This document shows, one piece after another, positions 25,927-30,231 of a stretch of 30,231 nucleotides of DNA. The stretch is from an uncultured Muribaculum sp. GTDB lineage: Bacteria; Bacteroidota; Bacteroidia; Bacteroidales; Muribaculaceae. Both the position numbers and the translations under genes were made by a program. The stretch's first letter is position 1. The number at the start of each line of letters is the position of its first letter. Where the stretch lies: contig CAJUTE010000033.1 in the NCBI GenBank assembly GCA_910589555.1, forward strand, positions 1 through 30,231. The letters run 5' to 3'. The notes beneath the pieces were generated by a model that was not told the DNA's origin, made no database searches, and worked only from the letters and a program-made list of their open reading frames with translations.

Positions 25927-27111
25927 TTACCGACACTCGTCTATCACTATTTTATCATCAACAAACTTCACGTCAAGATAGCTGAACTTGTTGAGACGCT
26001 TGACCACCTCACGCACATCTTCGTTGCGTCCCGACACAAAATGAAGCCTGTAGCTCATCAAGGAGCGTGAGTTAAGAACAACATTCACATTATACCATCT
26101 TCCGAGCTCCACCATCATGTCGGCGAGAGGCTCGTTCTCAAAATAGAAATAACCGTCGCGCCAATATTCGAATGCCTTCATATCAACCGACGACACCACC
26201 ATCTTCCCGTCGACCGAGGTTACATCCTCGCCGGGATTAAGGATGACCGACGACCGGTCTACAAGATTTTCCACCTGGACACTGCCTTCAATAAGCGACA
26301 CTTTGAGATCGGCGCGCGTATAGGCTCTCACGTCAAATTCAGTGCCGAGAGCCGTGGTGCAATAGTCACTTGACACCACCATGAACGGATGATCGGCATC
26401 CTTAGCCACGTCAAAGTAAGCTTCACCTTCAAGGTTCACGGTGCGGCGGTCGCCGGTGAAACGCGCAGGGAAACGCAGTGAACTTTCGGGACTCAACAGC
26501 ACATTGGTGCCATCGGCAAGAATAATCTCCATTGTTTTGCCCTGAGGGGTAGTGACTATGCACTCCTCTGATGCCACAGCTTTCTGTAGCCGCATATCAA
26601 GGATCTCGGCCGCACCTTCACCATCGATGACGGCGCTGACAGGATTGGACACAAATGCGTCATCGACGCTCACTGCCGATTCCGATTTTTCACGATGTCC
26701 GAAGAGAATTTCACTCGGATGGTTTATGGCTGAATATAGCACTATCTCATCCTCATTCGCAACCGCCTCAGGCGTGGCGGCGAAATATCCAATCGACAAT
26801 AACAGCAGGAGGGTTGCCGCGATGCCGATCCCTATGCCGCCGAAAATGCCGTAAAGCATCCGCTTTCTGCTTGAATGATGGCTTCCGGAAGTGTTGCGCG
26901 CCGACAATTTTCCCAACGTGAGCTGCAACTCCTGCTCGACATCCACCTTTCGGGAATTCCCGCATCGTAGAGCGCACTCGGTGTCGTGGAGCTGACGCAA
27001 CGCCTCACGCAGCTCCACATCATCGCATATCGATCCTGTGTCGCCATCCTCAAGATGTTGCAACAGCCTCTCAAAGAGTTGTTCTTCACGATTGTTCAGT
27101 TCATTATCCAT
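25927..27111 (-). CDS. FecR-family anti-sigma factor
   Basis: A 394-residue inner-membrane regulator. The cytoplasmic N-terminal part (1-85) would bind the sigma factor. One membrane helix spans about 86-110 (LYGIFGGIGIGIAATLLLLLS). A periplasmic linker of ~75 residues leads to the FecR domain (about 185-282: TTPQGKTMEIILADGTNVLL, then LEGEAYFDVAKD and ALGTEFDVRAY), followed by a DUF4974-type C-terminal domain (about 322-392). It starts 21 bp after the sigma gene ends. In the Fec scheme it receives the signal from the STN domain of the transporter and releases or activates the sigma factor. Confidence 0.93.
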   Translation of the reverse strand: MDNELNNREEQLFERLLQHLEDGDTGSICDDVELREALRQLHDTECALRCGNSRKVDVEQELQLTLGKLSARNTSGSHHSSRKRMLYGIFGGIGIGIAATLLLLLSIGYFAATPEAVANEDEIVLYSAINHPSEILFGHREKSESAVSVDDAFVSNPVSAVIDGEGAAEILDMRLQKAVASEECIVTTPQGKTMEIILADGTNVLLSPESSLRFPARFTGDRRTVNLEGEAYFDVAKDADHPFMVVSSDYCTTALGTEFDVRAYTRADLKVSLIEGSVQVENLVDRSSVILNPGEDVTSVDGKMVVSSVDMKAFEYWRDGYFYFENEPLADMMVELGRWYNVNVVLNSRSLMSYRLHFVSGRNEDVREVVKRLNKFSYLDVKFVDDKIVIDECR

Positions 27112-27132
27112 AGCGCATATATAAGATATACG

Positions 27133-27666
27133 TTAATGATCGCCTGGGCGGGCATCATTATCGCCATCTTTTTTAGTAAAATTTTTTCTTATGAAGGCAA
27201 GCCCCTTTACAATGTGCTGCTTCACACCGCTTGGAGTTATATCCAGCAATTGCGCGACCTCCTTATACGTTTTCTCATGAATATAGCATTGTTCCATCAC
27301 AAAACGGGTGCGCATGGGGAGCCGCTCGATCAATGCGTTGACCCGGTGCAGACGTTCATCGCAATTGTCTATATCGATCTCCTCTTTTTCGTCAAGCAGC
27401 AAAGCCATACGCATGACATAATCATTCTTGACGCTGATGTGGCGAAGAATGTCGAGACAGCGGTTGCGAAGAATCACAAACAGATATGATTCAGCCGCCT
27501 TGGCATCTTCAAAATCACATGAATCCCACAACTTGACAAAGGAATCGCTGACAGCATCCCGGGCAAGCTCCTCATCACCGACAACGTAGACGGCATAGCG
27601 AAGCAACTTCACGTAGTTGTTCCGGAACAGCGTCTCAAACATTGATTTTCGGTGATCGGCATTCAT
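27133..27666 (-). CDS. ECF RNA polymerase sigma factor
   Basis: A 177-residue sigma-70 family protein of the extracytoplasmic-function group. Region 2 covers about 9-76 (FETLFRNNYVKLLRYAVYVV, DEELARDAVSDSFVKLWDS, YLFVILRNRCLDILR). Region 4 covers about 108-160 (LIERLPMRTRFVMEQCYIHEKTYKEVAQLL with helix-turn-helix ITPSGVKQHIVKGL). A GTG at 27672 is in frame, but ATG 27666 is preferred: it lies about 19 nt after the expected start site of the -7 box at 27692-27699. First gene of the operon; it should direct polymerase to the SusC-type promoter and probably its own. Confidence 0.93.
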   Translation of the reverse strand: MNADHRKSMFETLFRNNYVKLLRYAVYVVGDEELARDAVSDSFVKLWDSCDFEDAKAAESYLFVILRNRCLDILRHISVKNDYVMRMALLLDEKEEIDIDNCDERLHRVNALIERLPMRTRFVMEQCYIHEKTYKEVAQLLDITPSGVKQHIVKGLAFIRKNFTKKDGDNDARPGDH

Positions 27667-27691
27667 TGACACAATGCTTTGAATATGATTG

Positions 27692-27699
27692 CAAATTTA
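27692..27699 (-). promoter_or_regulatory. -7 box TAAATTTG of the sigma factor gene
   Basis: On the minus strand TAAATTTG matches the housekeeping TAnnTTTG element 25 bp before the ATG at 27666. No -33 TTG is seen at the standard distance, so it may be weak or need help. It shares a 180-bp divergent region with the histidine kinase promoter. Confidence 0.55.
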
Positions 27700-27751
27700 A
27701 GAAATATATCTCACAAACTCATAAACCCCGATATAGGTTCAACCAAAATAA

Positions 27752-27783
27752 TTGGCGTTTTTCAACAAAGTTATATAAATTTG
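27752..27783 (+). promoter_or_regulatory. Promoter of the histidine kinase gene
   Basis: A -33 TTGG (27752-27755) and an exact -7 box TAAATTTG (27776-27783) are 21 bp apart measured from the TTG. The start near 27790 gives a leader of about 57 nt before the ATG at 27847. Confidence 0.6.
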
Positions 27784-27846
27784 CATCGGCTGTCGGAATT
27801 AGACTTCCGCAAAGCATCACAATAATACCACTCTTATTACCATCAG

Positions 27847-29286
27847 ATGGCTAACAGACATATAATAGGGCTGCACTGGAAGCTCTTTTTTCCGCTCGTA
27901 GGATTATCGTGGCTGATAATAGGCATAACAATAGCCTATTTCGTGGCTCACGAAGAACAACGCCTAAAGGAGAATCTCGGAAACCGCTTGATAAACGTAA
28001 ACAGCACCGTCATTGAGGCATACCGCAAGGGCGCTGACCTGCAAAACACGGTGGAGTTCATAAAGCTTTTCACCAACAGAACCACGCTCGACCCTCTGCG
28101 CATAACCGTGTATGACAGCAACGGAACAATGGTAGCCGACAACGCCGAAGCCACCATACACATCTATGACGGCAACGGAAACATTATCCCGGAATTGAAA
28201 GGGCTCTGGAATAACCCCGATGAAATTTCCACGCATGACATCGAACTGGACGGAGCCAAATTCATGATAAGCTCAAAATCAAGCCCCGACGGACTGATAC
28301 ACTCTTTTGCGGCATTGCCTTACAAAGGCGAGGTCCATGAATTTCTGAGCGTCGACCCCATGATATGGATAGTGGTGATAGCGCTGGGCATAATCTCCTC
28401 GCTGCTCGCCTACTTAGGGTCAAGGGAGCTGAGCCGCAACATATACGCCCTGCGCGACTTCGCAAATGCCATCTCGTCAGACAAAATGCCCGACAGCATC
28501 GACCTGAAATATTTCTCCAAAGACGAACTCGGCGAAGTATCAATCAAGCTGCTGTCGCTCTACCGCGACAAGCTCAATGCCGAGCATGAGAAGCTGCATC
28601 ATGAACAGCAGATAGCCATGAACGTGAGCCATGAGCTAAACACTCCCGTAGGCATCATAAAGGGGTATCTCGACACCATTCTCGCCGATCAGAATATGCC
28701 TGAGGAGACGAAACGCAAGTTCCTGATGCGTGTGCAGCAGAACACCAACCGCCTCGCCACTCTGGTCAACGACATAAACATGGTCATGAGACTGCAAGAC
28801 AACGGATCAGGCATAGAATTGACAAGGATAAACTTCCATGACATCGCTGCAAAGCTATGCGACGACATAAAAGCGGGACAAATATCCAAAAACATCAAAT
28901 TTGAATTCGATGTGCCCGATCCTTGCTATGTGATAGCCCACGAGTCGCTCATCATGAACGCAATGCTCAATCTGATAAACAACTCCGTGAAACACTCCGA
29001 TGGAACCATCATCACACTGCGATATATTCGCGAAGAGAACGGACGCGCCTTCTTCTCATTCTCCGACAATGGAATAGGCGTGGAGGAGGAGCATCTGAAC
29101 CGGCTCTTCGACCTGTTTTACCGCGTCGACACCGGCAGGGCACGTAAAAACGGAGGCTCCGGATTGGGATTGCCGTTGGTGAAAAGAGTGATCAGCGCCA
29201 TGAATGGCGAGATAACCGTAAGAAACCAGGAAACGGGAGGACTGGAATTCATATTCAGCCTGCCCACAACAAAGAAGAGCGCATAG
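27847..29286 (+). CDS. Membrane sensor histidine kinase, no adjacent response regulator
   Basis: A 479-residue two-component sensor. Two membrane helices (about 13-33 and 172-190) flank a periplasmic domain of ~135 residues with no recognised fold. A HAMP-like linker follows, then the HisKA domain with the phosphorylated His262 in NVSHELNTPVG. The ATPase domain has Asn375/378/379 (N box), DNGIG (408-412, G1), FDLFYRVD (F box) and GGSGLGLPL (436-444, G2). Every catalytic element is intact, so it should be active. No response regulator gene is next to it in the window, so its partner is elsewhere. It is divergent from the sigma factor, which may or may not be functional. Confidence 0.92.
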   Translation: MANRHIIGLHWKLFFPLVGLSWLIIGITIAYFVAHEEQRLKENLGNRLINVNSTVIEAYRKGADLQNTVEFIKLFTNRTTLDPLRITVYDSNGTMVADNAEATIHIYDGNGNIIPELKGLWNNPDEISTHDIELDGAKFMISSKSSPDGLIHSFAALPYKGEVHEFLSVDPMIWIVVIALGIISSLLAYLGSRELSRNIYALRDFANAISSDKMPDSIDLKYFSKDELGEVSIKLLSLYRDKLNAEHEKLHHEQQIAMNVSHELNTPVGIIKGYLDTILADQNMPEETKRKFLMRVQQNTNRLATLVNDINMVMRLQDNGSGIELTRINFHDIAAKLCDDIKAGQISKNIKFEFDVPDPCYVIAHESLIMNAMLNLINNSVKHSDGTIITLRYIREENGRAFFSFSDNGIGVEEEHLNRLFDLFYRVDTGRARKNGGSGLGLPLVKRVISAMNGEITVRNQETGGLEFIFSLPTTKKSA

Positions 29287-29363
29287 CGGCACTGAAAACA
29301 ATCCGCCCGACCCAACTATTGCCCTCGCTGAAATGTTTCTCAATCAAAAAAAGACTGTAGACT

Positions 29364-29927
29364 ATGGACAAGAACAACGACAAAGAAATAGTGGCTCAAT
29401 TTGAAGAGAAAGTGCGTACCGACCTCATCAACTTCCTGCAAAAGAAGGAGGCGCTCGATCCCCATGTGCCCGAATGTCCCGACGTAGAGGAGAAGTGGGG
29501 CGAAATAGCCCGCGCATATATGCCCGATGGAGTGCGTGAATTTCAGAACTATCCGGTGGTATCGCTCGGATGGATGATGTTCATCGGCATGACGATGGCA
29601 TTCTATTGGGACACCGACTGGGAAAAATACTCCACCCGGAAAAACCTCTACGCAGAGATTCGCGACAAGCGCGGCTACGACAATATGGATGAAGCCGTAG
29701 TGGAGGATATACTTCGCTACGAAGGTGAGGCAGCTGAAAAAATAACCGAACTGGTGGCTGAGTGCGCCTCACGTGTATTCTCGCTCCTCAACCACGAGCA
29801 CATCGAGCCCGGAACCGAAGCCGCCCTCGGATGCTACATCGCCGCCCTCCACCAGCTCTATCTCGCCGGAATGGCGATGGAACTGAACGCCCTCGGCTAT
29901 CACATGACCCCGATTCAGCAGAATTAA
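29364..29927 (+). CDS. Conserved-looking protein of unknown function
   Basis: A 187-residue protein I do not recognise. The N-terminal part is charged and helical (KEIVAQFEEKVRTDLINFLQKKEALDP). The middle has one hydrophobic stretch, VVSLGWMMFIGMTMAFYWDTDW (about 65-86), that could be a membrane helix or a buried helix. The C-terminal part is helical (AAEKITELVAECASRVFSLL). GC-rich codon use matches the core genes. It starts 77 bp after the histidine kinase with no promoter or terminator visible between, so co-transcription is likely and a link to that sensor is possible. Confidence 0.7.
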   Translation: MDKNNDKEIVAQFEEKVRTDLINFLQKKEALDPHVPECPDVEEKWGEIARAYMPDGVREFQNYPVVSLGWMMFIGMTMAFYWDTDWEKYSTRKNLYAEIRDKRGYDNMDEAVVEDILRYEGEAAEKITELVAECASRVFSLLNHEHIEPGTEAALGCYIAALHQLYLAGMAMELNALGYHMTPIQQN

Positions 29928-30231
29928 AAATATGCGGATATGGCAATGCTCTTGTCGGTGAGAACCGCAAGAGTACTGCTGTAAGCCGGTGCTTCAGAAT
30001 CACCCAATTGTAGTGACGCACGGCTCGTGCGTCATAATACCATTCGCTGATATTCAATTCGTTATGGCGGACGCTCGAACCGAACGTCCCTACAATTACG
30101 GATAAAATCTTTTTTTTGTAACACCCGCTTAGATATGTAAAGGAGGGTGTGGCTGTCCGGAGCCCTCGGAGCGTAGGGGGAATGAATGCGTATCCCCGAA
30201 ACCGGTAGTGACGGCAGCTTCGTGTTGGTGG
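29928..30231. other. Non-coding right edge with hairpins and a dispersed-type repeat
   Basis: No gene is seen in these 304 bp. They contain a stable hairpin at 29949-29973 (CTCTTG-T-CGGT, loop GAGA, ACCG-CAAGAG), a nested inverted-repeat element at 30006-30097, a run of eight T near 30111-30118, and G-rich sequence to the edge that could belong to a repeat continuing outside the window. Confidence 0.6.
30006..30097. repeat. Nested inverted-repeat element, dispersed-repeat or MITE-like
   Basis: The outer arms AATTGTAGTGACG (30006-30018) and CGTCCCTACAATT (30085-30097) pair at 12 of 13 positions. Inside the left end GACGCACG-GCT-CGTGCGTC (30015-30033) is a perfect 8-bp hairpin. Inside the right end GGACG and CGTCC form a second hairpin. 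Sequences containing GTAGGGACGCACGGCTCGTGCGTC are familiar to me from intergenic repeats of Bacteroidetes; this is recall, not a search. No transposase is present. Confidence 0.6.

Noticed and set aside
27667..27672. GTG start for the sigma factor
   Set aside because: ATG at 27666 is better placed relative to the -7 box and gives a normal region 2.

Overview
This is a window from a Bacteroidales chromosome, most likely a gut Muribaculaceae-type organism. That placement is inference. It rests on Bacteroidetes -7 promoter boxes (TAnnTTTG) ahead of many genes, a SusC/SusD outer-membrane pair with its own ECF sigma and FecR anti-sigma factor, a BspA-type leucine-rich-repeat protein with a T9SS-like tail, and DUF4421/DUF2795-type genes.

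Region 1 (1-7820) reads like stable core genome with GC-rich codon use. The left edge holds a minus-strand promoter that looks like a ribosomal RNA promoter and fires out of the window. After it come a secreted choloylglycine-hydrolase-family enzyme and a DUF4421-like outer-membrane protein. Next is a tight three-gene unit (YfhO-family membrane protein, methyltransferase-like protein, XerD recombinase), then a PduO-type cobalamin adenosyltransferase with a small DUF2795 protein, closed by a strong terminator.

Region 2 (7821-15710) is accessory and AT-richer. It carries a Fic-domain AMP-transferase with an N-terminal inhibitory motif, and a four-unit array of inverted repeats at about 41 bp spacing running over the fic stop codon. 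It also carries a tyrosine-recombinase remnant, an ORF6N gene broken by an internal deletion, a 1238-residue BspA-like LRR surface protein, a hairpin-rich stretch that may be an untranslated RNA, and a hypothetical basic protein. It looks like the scar of decayed mobile DNA.

Region 3 (15711-27700, minus strand) is one apparent operon: ECF sigma factor, FecR anti-sigma, SusC-like TonB transducer with an STN signalling domain, SusD-like lipoprotein, a second lipoprotein, an M16 zinc protease and a TlpA-type thioredoxin. This is the layout of a cell-surface signalling uptake locus. No glycan-degrading enzyme is present and a protease is, so a peptide or protein substrate is the more likely cargo (inference).

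Region 4 (27700-30231) has a histidine kinase without a partner regulator, divergent from the sigma factor, then an unrecognised conserved-looking protein, then non-coding DNA with a nested inverted-repeat element of the dispersed-repeat type.
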